From Marinobacter sp. (GTDB lineage: Bacteria > Pseudomonadota > Gammaproteobacteria > Pseudomonadales > Oleiphilaceae): DNA of 64,000 bases. This document shows positions 48,801 through 56,898 of the stretch, in pieces. Both the position numbers and the translations under genes were made by a program. Numbering within the stretch: the stretch's first letter is position 1; every line of letters begins with the position of its first letter. Location: positions 1-64,000 of the forward strand of contig JACIZI010000018.1 of NCBI GenBank assembly GCA_014359475.1. Direction: 5' to 3'. A model generated the notes under the pieces. It did no database searches, was not told the origin of the DNA, and saw nothing but the letters and a program-made list of their open reading frames with translations.

Positions 48801-50621
48801 ATGCCAGCCTACAAAGCGCCTTTGCGGGATATGAAATTCCTGCTTAATGAAGTGTTCGATTATCCGAAGCACTATGCAAGCCTCAATCACGGCGAAAACG
48901 CCACGCCGGATATCGTGGATGCGATCCTCAACGAGTGTGCCAAGTTCTGTGAGGAAGTTCTGAGCCCGCTGAACCAGAGCGGCGATGAGGAAGGCTGCAA
49001 GCTGGAAAACGGCGAAGTCATTACCCCGAAAGGTTTTAAAGAAGCCTACCAGCAGTACACGATGGGTGGCTGGCAGAGTCTGTCAGCCCCGGAAGAGTAC
49101 GGCGGCCAGGGCCTGCCGGCTTCCATGGGACTGTTCAAACAGGAAATGATGGGTACCGCCAACTGGTCCTTCTCCATGTATCCGGGCCTTTCCCTCGGTG
49201 CCATGAACACTATTTATCTGCATGGTAACGAACAACAGAAACAGGATTACATGCCCCCCCTGACCGAAGGCCGCTGGGGCGGCACCATGTGTCTGACTGA
49301 GCCCCAGTGCGGCACCGACCTGGGGCAGGTGAAAACCCGGGCCGAGCCGGACGGCAAGGGCAGTTACAAGATCACCGGTACCAAGATTTTCATCTCCTCC
49401 GGTGAACACGATCTGACCGAGAACATTGTTCACATCGTACTGGCGCGCCTGCCGGATGCGCCCAAGGGCACCCGCGGTATCAGCCTGTTTATCGTGCCCA
49501 AATTCCTGCCGGATGGTAACGGTGGCGTGGGCGAGCGTAACCATGTCAGTTGCGGCAGCCTGGAAAAGAAGATGGGGATCAAAGCATCCGCCACTTGTGT
49601 TATGAATTTTGATGAAGCCACCGGTTACCTGATCGGCCCCGAGCACAAGGGCCTTGAATGTATGTTCACCTTCATGAACAGCGCCCGGATTGGTACCGCC
49701 ATCCAGGGTGTGGGTCCGGCGGAGCTTTCCTACCAGGGGGCCCTGGCCTACGCCAGGGAACGTCGCTCAATGCGCGCTCTGTCCGGCAAAAAGGAACCGG
49801 ATCAGGTGGCGGATGCCCTGATTCACCATGCCGATGTGCGCCGTATGCTGCTGACCCAGAAGGCTATCGCCGAGGGTGGCCGGGCCATGCTCTACTACGC
49901 AGCCCGTCTCGCGGACCACATGGTGGAAGGCCATATGGACGATGACCAGAAGAAGGCCGATGCCTATGACGACAAGCTCGGCTTCCTGACCCCGATTCTC
50001 AAGGGCTTCCTGACTGAACTGGGTAACGAAGCGGCCTACCTGGGTATGCAGGTGTTCGGTGGGCACGGTTACATCCGTGAACATGGCATGGAGCAGATTG
50101 CCCGGGATACCCGCATTGCCACACTGTACGAGGGCACCACCGGGATCCAGGCCCTGGACCTGCTGGGCCGCAAGGTACTGATGATGACCCAGGGCGGTGC
50201 GGTGCGCGAATTCAGCCTGAGAGTCGCCAACTATGCCCGTAAGCACCTGACTGACCGCCGCATTCGGCCATTTGCAATAGAGCTGCTGAAGCTGACAGCC
50301 CAGTGGAACATTCTCACCGTGAAGGTGATGCTGGCCGCCCGTAAAGACCGGGATGTGGTGAGCTCTGCCGCCAACGATTTCCTGATGTTCAGCGGTTACG
50401 TGACCATGGCCTACATGTGGCTGCGCCAGGCGGTCACCGCTGCAGACAAGCTGGACAATGGCGGTGCCGATTCCATGGAATTCTATCGCACCAAGATCGA
50501 AACTGCCGAGTTCTACTATGAGCGTATGCTGCCCCGGGCACAGACTCATGCCTCCAGCATGCTCAGCTCGCCGAAGAACCTGATGCAGACCGATCCTGAA
50601 AATCTCAGCTTTATCGACTGA
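48801..50621 (+). CDS. Acyl-CoA dehydrogenase with C-terminal extension (about 600-residue type)
   Basis: 606 residues from ATG 48801 (MPAYKAPLRDMKFLLNEVFDY), the family start; the ORF to 48723 is an extension with no ribosome site. This long subfamily includes DmdC-like and medium/long-chain enzymes. Features: FAD-contact MCLTEPQCGTDLGQVKT at about 160, GIKASATCVMNFD at about 285, the catalytic Glu in IATLYEGTTGIQALDLLGRK at about 440, and a C-terminal helical domain (480-606) absent from ordinary acyl-CoA dehydrogenases. It takes part in beta-oxidation of acyl-CoA or a related thioester. Which substrate cannot be told. Followed by a strong terminator. Confidence 0.9.
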   Translation: MPAYKAPLRDMKFLLNEVFDYPKHYASLNHGENATPDIVDAILNECAKFCEEVLSPLNQSGDEEGCKLENGEVITPKGFKEAYQQYTMGGWQSLSAPEEYGGQGLPASMGLFKQEMMGTANWSFSMYPGLSLGAMNTIYLHGNEQQKQDYMPPLTEGRWGGTMCLTEPQCGTDLGQVKTRAEPDGKGSYKITGTKIFISSGEHDLTENIVHIVLARLPDAPKGTRGISLFIVPKFLPDGNGGVGERNHVSCGSLEKKMGIKASATCVMNFDEATGYLIGPEHKGLECMFTFMNSARIGTAIQGVGPAELSYQGALAYARERRSMRALSGKKEPDQVADALIHHADVRRMLLTQKAIAEGGRAMLYYAARLADHMVEGHMDDDQKKADAYDDKLGFLTPILKGFLTELGNEAAYLGMQVFGGHGYIREHGMEQIARDTRIATLYEGTTGIQALDLLGRKVLMMTQGGAVREFSLRVANYARKHLTDRRIRPFAIELLKLTAQWNILTVKVMLAARKDRDVVSSAANDFLMFSGYVTMAYMWLRQAVTAADKLDNGGADSMEFYRTKIETAEFYYERMLPRAQTHASSMLSSPKNLMQTDPENLSFID

Positions 50622-50644
50622 TCACCTGTTTGATGTTTACCACT

Positions 50645-50674
50645 TAAACCCGGAGCTCTGCTCCGGGTTTTTTG
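50645..50674 (+). terminator. Intrinsic terminator after the acyl-CoA dehydrogenase gene
   Basis: AACCCGGAG and CTCCGGGTT form a 9-bp stem with loop CTCTG and are followed by TTTTTTG. Classic rho-independent terminator. Confidence 0.9.
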
Positions 50675-50792
50675 TTGCTGATCAGTAGCCTGAAACGTTG
50701 TTCCCGCCCCCTTGAAAAAAACCGGCCCGCCCATACACCACTGATCGCAAGATCATCTGTAGCAGGTTGTGTAAAAGGAAGGAGGTTCAACT

Positions 50793-51728
50793 ATGGAAAC
50801 TCGTTCTGGCGACTTTTATCCGACCCGTCTGGAACGTCCTGTAGAGAATGTCGAACGTATTGATCCGGTTATTCACAGCACCGGCAAGGATCGCCAAAAA
50901 GGCCCCCTGAGCGAAGCCGAACTGGCCAGCTATGAAAGGGATGGCTTCCTGGTATTCAACAACTTCCTCGACCAGGCCACCGTGCAGAAATTCCGGGAAG
51001 ATCTGCGGGCCTACGAGGATGACGAATCCATACTTCAGTCCGAGGGCACCATTACCGAACCGGGTAAGCAGGAAATTCGCTCCATCTTCGGTATCCATGA
51101 ACTGTCTGAGCGTTTTGATCGACTGACCCGGGATCCGAAAATCCTCGATATGGTACACCAGCTGCTGGGCAGTGATGTGTATATCCACCAGTCCCGGATC
51201 AACTTCAAACCGGGTTTTCATGGTAAGGGTTTCGACTGGCACTCGGATTTTGAAACCTGGCACTCGGAAGACGGCATGCCCCGTATGCGGTCGGTGAGCT
51301 TCTCGATTGCCCTGACAGACAACACCCCGTTCAACGGACCACTGATGCTGGTCCCCGGCTCCCACAAGACCTTTATTCCCTGCGTGGGCCGTACCCCGGA
51401 GGATAACTACCAGTCGTCACTGAAAAAACAGGAGCTGGGGGTCCCCAGCGACAAGGACCTGAACCGTATGATTGAGCAGGGTGGCATCAAGGCACCCACC
51501 GGCCCGGCCGGCTCGCTGATCATTTTCGAGTGCAACACCCTGCACGCTTCCAACGCCAATATGTCACCCTGGCCCCGCAGTAATCTGTTCTTTGTCTACA
51601 ACAGTGTGGAAAACCAGCTGGAGCAGCCCTTCTGTGGCAATAAGCCACGACCGGATTTCCTGGGCAACCGCACCAACACCGAAGCGTTGAGGCCGGTCAC
51701 CGAGACCGACATGCGTCGCACGGGGTAA
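50793..51728 (+). CDS. ectD: Ectoine hydroxylase
   Basis: 311 residues; an excellent AAGGAGG site precedes the ATG. The EctD signature is complete: GFHGKGFDWHSDFETWHSED (about 144-163) including the Fe ligands His and Asp of WHSD, PRMRSVSFSIALTDN with 2-oxoglutarate contact, and HASNANMSPWPRSNLFFVYN with the third Fe ligand His and the Arg that binds 2-oxoglutarate. It converts ectoine to 5-hydroxyectoine using O2 and 2-oxoglutarate. No ectABC genes are adjacent, so the ectoine operon must be elsewhere. Cytoplasmic; probably osmo- or heat-regulated. Confidence 0.95.
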   Translation: METRSGDFYPTRLERPVENVERIDPVIHSTGKDRQKGPLSEAELASYERDGFLVFNNFLDQATVQKFREDLRAYEDDESILQSEGTITEPGKQEIRSIFGIHELSERFDRLTRDPKILDMVHQLLGSDVYIHQSRINFKPGFHGKGFDWHSDFETWHSEDGMPRMRSVSFSIALTDNTPFNGPLMLVPGSHKTFIPCVGRTPEDNYQSSLKKQELGVPSDKDLNRMIEQGGIKAPTGPAGSLIIFECNTLHASNANMSPWPRSNLFFVYNSVENQLEQPFCGNKPRPDFLGNRTNTEALRPVTETDMRRTG

Positions 51729-51753
51729 GGTAACCAAATCATTGACCAAACAG

Positions 51754-51790
51754 AGGGAAGCCGGAAACCTGGCTGGCTTCCCTTTATTTT
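51754..51790 (+). terminator. Terminator after ectD
   Basis: AGGGAAGCC (51754-51762) pairs with GGCTTCCCT (51775-51783), followed by TTATTTT. Confidence 0.8.
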
Positions 51791-52076
51791 CCGATACAGA
51801 ATATATAAAATACTTTAAAAACAAAAGTTTATGAAATTCTCGGAGCACCATTGGAGTGCTGAAATTTACGAAAAAAAGTGTAACTATTGGCAAATTCCCT
51901 CTGCATCGGCTCCTGACGACCCATTTTAAACTGGGATAAGTGGGAAACTGGGAGTCTTGTATGCGCAGTAATCTCTATTAAATCAGCGCCTTGAAATCGC
52001 TCGTTAGTCCCTTTCGGTCACACCAAATTATAGTAACATCGTTTTCTAAACGGATCCGTTCTCATTTTGAATGGAC

Positions 52077-52103
52077 TTGACGCACAACATTGTTGTGCAT
52101 AAA
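52077..52103 (+). promoter_or_regulatory. higBA promoter and palindromic operator
   Basis: TTGACG (52077-52082) and CATAAA (52098-52103) flank a perfect palindrome GCACAACATTGTTGTGC (52082-52098, 8-bp arms, one central base). The position between -35 and -10 suits autorepression by the HigA antitoxin. Confidence 0.65.
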
Positions 52104-52128
52104 ATGATTGAAAAGCGATCAGATAACT

Positions 52129-52422
52129 ATGGCGGTTGAATTCAGGGATATATGGCTGGAGGCGTTCTACGACGAAGACCAAAGCCACAAGAAAATACCC
52201 AGCACTATTGAAGGCGCTCTGTTCAGAAAGATTCAGATTCTGGATGCCGCGACGCAGGAGTCAGACTTGAGGATTCCGCCGGGTAACCGTTTTGAACATT
52301 TGCAGGGAAACCTGTCGGGATGGTGTTCTATTCGGGTTAACAAACAGTATCGCCTGATTTTTCGCTGGGAAGATGGCACCGCCCAAGATACGTATCTAGA
52401 CCCGCATGTTTACAAGGGCTAG
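52129..52422 (+). CDS. higB: HigB-type toxin (RelE superfamily)
   Basis: 97 residues from ATG 52129. HigB signature: KIQILDAATQESDLRIPPGNRFEHLQGNLSGWCSIRVNKQYRLIFRWEDG, matching plasmid maintenance system killer proteins. HigB is a ribosome-dependent mRNA endonuclease. The toxin-first order is standard for higBA. The stop codon TAG at 52420-52422 is the first triplet of a MITE inserted at the gene end, so the last residues (DPHVYKG) may differ from the ancestral ones. Probably functional. Confidence 0.88.
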   Translation: MAVEFRDIWLEAFYDEDQSHKKIPSTIEGALFRKIQILDAATQESDLRIPPGNRFEHLQGNLSGWCSIRVNKQYRLIFRWEDGTAQDTYLDPHVYKG

Positions 52423-52585
52423 CAGCCTGTCGGACTTAAGCAATCGTCGCGAGCAAGGTGGGAAAGCGAGCGCAGATTTTCTGGATTTTGAGGCGCATAG
52501 TGGTTCTATGCAACGAAAAAGCCGGGAAATATGAGCCGTTTTCCCACCGGCGCAGTAGATTAGCCTTAAGTCCGACAGGCTGCTA
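52420..52585 (-). mobile_element. MITE copy 2 (166 bp), between toxin and antitoxin genes
   Basis: Same length as copy 1 (48377-48542) and inverted with respect to it. Terminal repeats TAGCAGCCTGTCGGACTTAA and complement are intact. It provides the higB stop codon at one tip and lies just before the AAAGGAGG ribosome site of higA at the other. No transposase is encoded. Confidence 0.9.
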
Positions 52586-52600
52586 AAGGAGGTTATGGTA

Positions 52601-52924
52601 ATGAGGAATACAAAACGTCGTCCAGTGACCGTTGGCGAAATGCTGGTCACCGAGTTTCTGGAACCCATGAACATAGAAATCAGTGAACTTGCCGAAGCAA
52701 TGGGTGTGCACAGAAATACACTCAGTCGGATTGCGCATGACAAAGGCACGCTGACAGCACCCATGGCAATCAAACTCGCAGCGGCTTTGGGGAATACGCC
52801 GGAGTTCTGGCTGAATATTCAGCACGCAGTTGAGTTATGGGATGTGCGCCATCGTGCCTATGAACAAGAAGCCAAAAACGTGAGACGCGTAAAGCCCCAC
52901 GAGTTACCTCTGAAGCAGGCCTGA
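52601..52924 (+). CDS. higA: HigA-type antitoxin
   Basis: 107 residues from ATG 52601 (MRNTKRRPVTVGEMLVTEFL); an in-frame ATG at 52595 is two codons upstream and also possible. XRE-type helix-turn-helix ISELAEAMGVHRNTLSRIAHDKG at about 25-47 and the family tail MAIKLAAALGNTPEFWLNIQHAVELWDVRH. It neutralises HigB and represses the operon. It is separated from higB by the 166-bp MITE but keeps a good ribosome site (AAAGGAGG). Confidence 0.9.
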   Translation: MRNTKRRPVTVGEMLVTEFLEPMNIEISELAEAMGVHRNTLSRIAHDKGTLTAPMAIKLAAALGNTPEFWLNIQHAVELWDVRHRAYEQEAKNVRRVKPHELPLKQA

Positions 52925-52967
52925 AGCACATTTCGTTTGAGCCATGTTTTGCCTTTCTTTGGAAAGC

Positions 52968-53692
52968 TTATAGTAGCCGGGTTTGCAGCTCGGAATGGGC
53001 AAACTGATATCCCATCGCCTTGTAACCTTTCTCGCGCTTTCGGAACATGCGTTCCGGTATCGTGATCGGCAAGCGCCGTCACAGCCTTTTTCTGATCACG
53101 GCGCAGCGTTGCTTTCAGGCTGACTTCCGGCAGCAACTGGCCGGGCATTCTGCGGTCATCGATTTCTACCGTTATTCCCTGTTCGCGCAACAATGCCTGA
53201 AGATCATCAAAACAGCCTCTCGGTACCGAGATATAACCTTGCTCAATCCGGGCACAGGATATGTAACGAGGGATGCCATGAGTTGAAAATCGAAGTGCCT
53301 GAGTTTTGAAAAATACTGGATTGGCAAAGCTCGCCATGCGCTTTATTCGTGCCGCCAGTGTCCCTGGTATGTCTGACAACTTCATATAAATGTGATTGGC
53401 CAGGGTAAGCGTAATGCTCTCGGGACATCCTGAAATTATCCCTGTATCGACCGGTAAAGCTTGTTCCCACGGCAACGCAACTTCTGCTATCGCATCGGAA
53501 TCAGGCTCATTCCAAACCATATCTCGAAGCTGAGCCGGCGAAACGGTCTTTTGCTGACTAAGTAGCGCCCACTGATCCGGATACGGGGTTAGCTTATCGT
53601 CGACGAAGCTCGTTTCTACGGGAAAGTAGGACCGCTTTTTCCTTTTCAAGCTCAGATAACCTCAATTCGATGGCTGCAAGCTCTTCTTCTGT
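52968..53692 (-). pseudogene. Remnant of a TOTE-type primase-helicase gene
   Basis: The minus strand holds three pieces of one protein in different frames. At about 53692-53600 is a coiled coil (EEELAAIELRLSELEKEKAVLL), the usual start of TOTE conflict-system proteins. The main frame (53580-53060) reads TPYPDQWALLSQQKTVSP, STHGIPRYISCARIEQGYIS and VPRGCFDDLQALLREQG, then LRRDQKKAVTALADHDTG, which precedes the helicase Walker A in the family. The Walker A itself is missing; instead the extreme C-terminus follows in another frame (FRKRERGYKAMGYQFAHSEL, stop at 52968). The archaeo-eukaryotic primase domain and the helicase core are deleted. It is non-functional. Confidence 0.7.
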
Positions 53693-53964
53693 TTGGATAT
53701 ATGCCTCCTACCCTGAATCCGCCAAGCACGATGAGCAAGCTTTTCGATCTATTTGGCCGTTTATTTTCCGATACAAAAAGTAAAGAGATATTGAATATCA
53801 ATAGCTTGCCTGACCTTCGGGGTTCACTCGGGGGACAAGTGAAGAAAATTGTGTTTTCTTGAGGTAAATCATACTTTAGCAGCGGATTGAACACTTCTCT
53901 GCCATCGTAACACTAGGCTCCCGAGAAGCTATGCTCTCCTGAATTCAAGCTCAGTCCCGCAGGT

Positions 53965-53991
53965 TTACTGTAATTACGGTAATTACAGTAA
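53965..53991. promoter_or_regulatory. 27-bp perfect palindrome (operator-like)
   Basis: Arms TTACTGTAATTAC and GTAATTACAGTAA around a single G; each arm also contains the smaller palindrome GTAATTAC. It lies in the gene-poor stretch 53895-54260 without an obvious target gene. Confidence 0.7.
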
Positions 53992-54260
53992 CCGGCTATA
54001 CCTTGGGCTGCGCCTTGCAGCGATACATGATGGCCAGGCTGGATTCATCGAATTACACTACTCTCCAAACCTCTTAATAAGAGCTAGATCATGGCAGCCG
54101 ACTACGCCAGAGTAAATCCAACAACCCTGACCTGGGCCCGTGAGAGGGCACAGTGCCATAGTTAAGATCTCTAATATCTGTGATGCTTTGGTGTGCCCTA
54201 CATCACCACATTCCAGCTTTTAAACCGCCTCGACGCCAAATTTGTTCTGGGCCAATAAGC

Positions 54261-54590
54261 CTACCAGTAGTGATAACCCGGTGCCTGAGACTCCGGCCCA
54301 TCCAGCACAGCATCAGAAACTGGCACCAATGGATCACGACAGTCAGCTTTCAATCTGGCCCAATCAATCCAGGCTTGCAGCTCTTGCGTCATCTCACCTT
54401 TTGCCTCAGCAGAATTTTCAACAGCTTCGGTGTAACGCCGCAACCTTTCAGCATCGGCCCAACGGACTTTAGTTGCTCCGCTAAACACAGAATTCGAATG
54501 TTCGCTTGTAAACAAAAGCGAACATCCGGACTGCACGACAAACTCGCAAAATTCCTCTGCAAGGGGTAAGTCCAGTCTCAAGAGAGGCAT
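54261..54590 (-). CDS. Small protein of unknown function
   Basis: 109 residues, from ATG 54590. Leucine-rich N-terminus (MPLLRLDLPLAEEFCEFVV) and an acidic helical part (WADAERLRRYTEAVENSAEAKGEMTQELQAWIDWARLKADCRDPLVP). The segment QAWIDWARLKAD...DPL recalls the C-terminal tail of proteins found with DNA-mobility genes, but I cannot name the family. No ribosome site is clear. It may be the end of a truncated gene. Confidence 0.4.
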   Translation of the reverse strand: MPLLRLDLPLAEEFCEFVVQSGCSLLFTSEHSNSVFSGATKVRWADAERLRRYTEAVENSAEAKGEMTQELQAWIDWARLKADCRDPLVPVSDAVLDGPESQAPGYHYW

Positions 54591-54622
54591 GTCCAGTTAA
54601 ACGCGATAACCCATAAGAACTC

Positions 54623-56032
54623 TCAGTCTTGTGTCGGATCATCGATGGTTCTATCGTCCTCGGCCAGAGCTTCGATTCCCGGAGCCGACGCGCTGAGCCA
54701 GCGGTTCAGGTCCATCAGATCCTGTGGGCTGAGGGTGCCAGCAGACTGTTTCAGGTTGAGGGTATTGAGTATGTAGTCGTAACGGGCATTGGCGTAGTTC
54801 TGCAGGGCTTCGTAATAGTCCCGTTCAGCGTCCAGCAGCTCGACGATGTTGCGGGTACCGACGTCGTAGCCTGCGCGGGTGGCATCCAGCGCACTGCGAC
54901 GGGAAATGATGGTCTGCTCCAGCGCCGAGGCGGACTCGATGTTGGTATTGACCTGACGGAAAAGGCTACGAGTATTGACTCGCACGTCCCGGCGTACGGT
55001 ATTCAGGGCTTGATCGGCCACTGTGACCAGTGATCGCTGCTGGCGCACTCCGGCCTGGGTACCGCCGCCTAGGTACAGTGGCACGCTCAGGGTCAGGCTG
55101 ATCACGCCCTCGGTGGTCGCCCCGTTACCGGAACGGGTGGCGCCGCCGCTGCCAGTTGTGGAACCCGTGCCGCCGGGCCCGAGACCGTTGATGTCCGTCA
55201 CACCATAGGAGGCATTTAAATCCAGAGTCGGATAATGTCCAGCCTTGCGGCTTTCAAGGGTGGACTCGCTGGCATCAAGTTCAAGCAGGGCAGTCTGGAT
55301 TTCCCAGTTCTGTCCCAGCGCGATCTCCTCCCATTCAGTGGGATTCATGGGCGTAGGTCTGGCCAGCGGGAATTCCTGGCGCAGGTTGTCCAGTTGCTCG
55401 GTGTATTCACCTGTCAGGCGGGCTAGTTCTTCCCGTGCGATGTCTAGGTCACTTTCGGCGGCAATGCGCCGGCTCTTGGAATCATCGTAGCTGGCGCGAG
55501 CCTCGTAGACTTCGGTGATGGCGATCAGGCCGACATCGAAGCGCTCCTGTGCCTGTTCGTACTGCCTGCGGATTGCCGTCTCAGTAGCCTGTGCAGTGGT
55601 CAGCGCATCCGCGGCACGCAACACATTGAAGTAGCCTTCGGCGACGTCGAGGATCAGCTGCTGCTGAGCCAGGTTGTACTGAGCTTGGGCGGCCTCGCTC
55701 CGGATCTGGCTGGTTTCAAAATCAAACCAGGCGTCAGCGCGAAATAGCGGTTGTGTAAGTTCAACGCCGTAGCTGAAGGTCTTGTATGAGTCTCCACTGG
55801 CGTTGTCCGGGTCAACATCAGTGTGCCGGGCATCGCCGAATGCACTAACCTGGGGCAATAGGTTGGCGCGGCTAACATCAATTCCGGCCTGCTCTGCCTG
55901 CAGGATAGCCTGGGCCTCGGCAATACCGGAATCGTAGGTAAGCGCTTTCTCGTAGGTTTCGATCAGATTCATGGCCAGCGCGGGCTGTACCGCGAGCGCG
56001 GCCATCAGGCCTGGCAGCAGGCGTCTGCTCAT
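54623..56032 (-). CDS. tolC: TolC-family outer membrane efflux protein
   Basis: 469 residues with signal peptide (MSRRLLPGLMAALAVQPALA, cleaved before MNLIETYEKAL). Two OEP repeats: ANLLPQVSAFGDARHTDV and SYGVELTQPLFRADAWFD in the first; KAGHYPTLDLNASYGVTD, SLTLSVPLYLGGGTQAGVRQ and LDATRAGYDVGTRNIVELLDAERDYYEALQNYANARYDYI in the second. It forms the outer-membrane tunnel of a tripartite efflux pump, probably with the divergent acrAB genes. It overlaps the tetR gene by four bases (ATGA), so both are co-transcribed. Confidence 0.93.
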   Translation of the reverse strand: MSRRLLPGLMAALAVQPALAMNLIETYEKALTYDSGIAEAQAILQAEQAGIDVSRANLLPQVSAFGDARHTDVDPDNASGDSYKTFSYGVELTQPLFRADAWFDFETSQIRSEAAQAQYNLAQQQLILDVAEGYFNVLRAADALTTAQATETAIRRQYEQAQERFDVGLIAITEVYEARASYDDSKSRRIAAESDLDIAREELARLTGEYTEQLDNLRQEFPLARPTPMNPTEWEEIALGQNWEIQTALLELDASESTLESRKAGHYPTLDLNASYGVTDINGLGPGGTGSTTGSGGATRSGNGATTEGVISLTLSVPLYLGGGTQAGVRQQRSLVTVADQALNTVRRDVRVNTRSLFRQVNTNIESASALEQTIISRRSALDATRAGYDVGTRNIVELLDAERDYYEALQNYANARYDYILNTLNLKQSAGTLSPQDLMDLNRWLSASAPGIEALAEDDRTIDDPTQD

Positions 56033-56652
56033 GGGGTTTCCTTGTTTTTAAGAAATGGTTCATTTTCAGAGCAAAGGCCCCGGAATAGTGTATCCACCAG
56101 ACATTCCGCTTCGGCGCTAAGGTCGTAGGCGTCCGGATTCCTGAGCCAGTCGAAGTAGATGCCCAGCATCTGGGTATGCAGCGAACGGGCGGCTTGCCTG
56201 GCGGTCAGCGACGAACGGGGTGGGTGGTTGCTGAAAAACCGCGTCAATGTATCAATAGCTTCCTGCGCCGTTTCATCCTGCAGCCTCAGACTGTGTTTCG
56301 ATTCTGTATGGTGAAACAGGATCTTGTAGACGCGGAAGTGACGTTTGTCCTCGACAAGGGTCTGAAGTGCATAGATGCACAGGTTTCTTAGGGTCAGCAA
56401 ATCACCGGTCTTTTCGTCAGCGGCGCTTTCAGTCATCTCTAGCATTGGCAGCCGAACACGCTCTAGCATGGCGTCGAAAACGTCCGATTTATTCTGGAAA
56501 TGCCAGTAGACCGCTCCACGGGTGACTTGGGCGGTCCGGGCAATTTCTTCCAGCGATGCATGAGCTACGCCCTTACGGACAAAGACCTGTTCCGCAGCGT
56601 CCAGTATCGCCTGGCGTGTGTTTTCGGCTTCCGCTTTGGTTTTTCGGGCCAT
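56029..56652 (-). CDS. TetR/AcrR-family repressor of the efflux genes
   Basis: 207 residues from ATG 56652 (MARKTKAEAENTRQAIL). N-terminal helix-turn-helix ASLEEIARTAQVTRGAVYWHFQNKSDVFDAM at about 32-62, and an effector-binding C-terminal half with SLTARQAARSLHTQMLGIYFDWLRNPDAYDLSAE, typical of AcrR/TtgR/MexR-like regulators of RND pumps. It is transcribed divergently from acrA and is the first gene of the tetR-tolC unit. A close paralogue lies at 62145-62768. It is expected to bind the palindromes in the intergenic region. Confidence 0.93.
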   Translation of the reverse strand: MARKTKAEAENTRQAILDAAEQVFVRKGVAHASLEEIARTAQVTRGAVYWHFQNKSDVFDAMLERVRLPMLEMTESAADEKTGDLLTLRNLCIYALQTLVEDKRHFRVYKILFHHTESKHSLRLQDETAQEAIDTLTRFFSNHPPRSSLTARQAARSLHTQMLGIYFDWLRNPDAYDLSAEAECLVDTLFRGLCSENEPFLKNKETP

Positions 56653-56743
56653 GGTGATTTTCCATCGTTGCGTGCATTGGCTCCGCCGTCCGGCAAGCAC
56701 TTTCTATCTCATTGGATGCCATATCATGCCAAAATTTTTTTGC

Positions 56744-56857
56744 ATACATCCACGTATGAATGTATAATATTTGAACTCTGAATCGCCTTACTCGATGAGA
56801 GATTCTCATCGAGTCTAAGCTAATATAAATTTACATTCGTACAGAAACGAATGTAAA
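56744..56857. promoter_or_regulatory. Divergent operator region between tetR and acrA with three palindromes
   Basis: Three inverted repeats: ATACAT-N10-ATGTAT (56744-56765), similar to the AcrR operator; ACTCGATGAGA-GAT-TCTCATCGAGT (56790-56814); and TTTACATTCGT-ACAGAA-ACGAATGTAAA (56830-56857). The first and third are TetR-type operators, one on each side; the middle one could be a leader hairpin or a site for another regulator. Confidence 0.75.
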
Positions 56858-56898
56858 TTCTCTGTCATCTCACATCAAAAAACGAGAATCATTCGCCT

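Noticed and set aside
52396..52773. 125-codon minus-strand ORF over MITE copy 2 and higA
   Set aside because: The shared peptide (start LRLIYCAGGK) arises from the MITE interior in both copies, a commonly mis-annotated ORF; not a gene.
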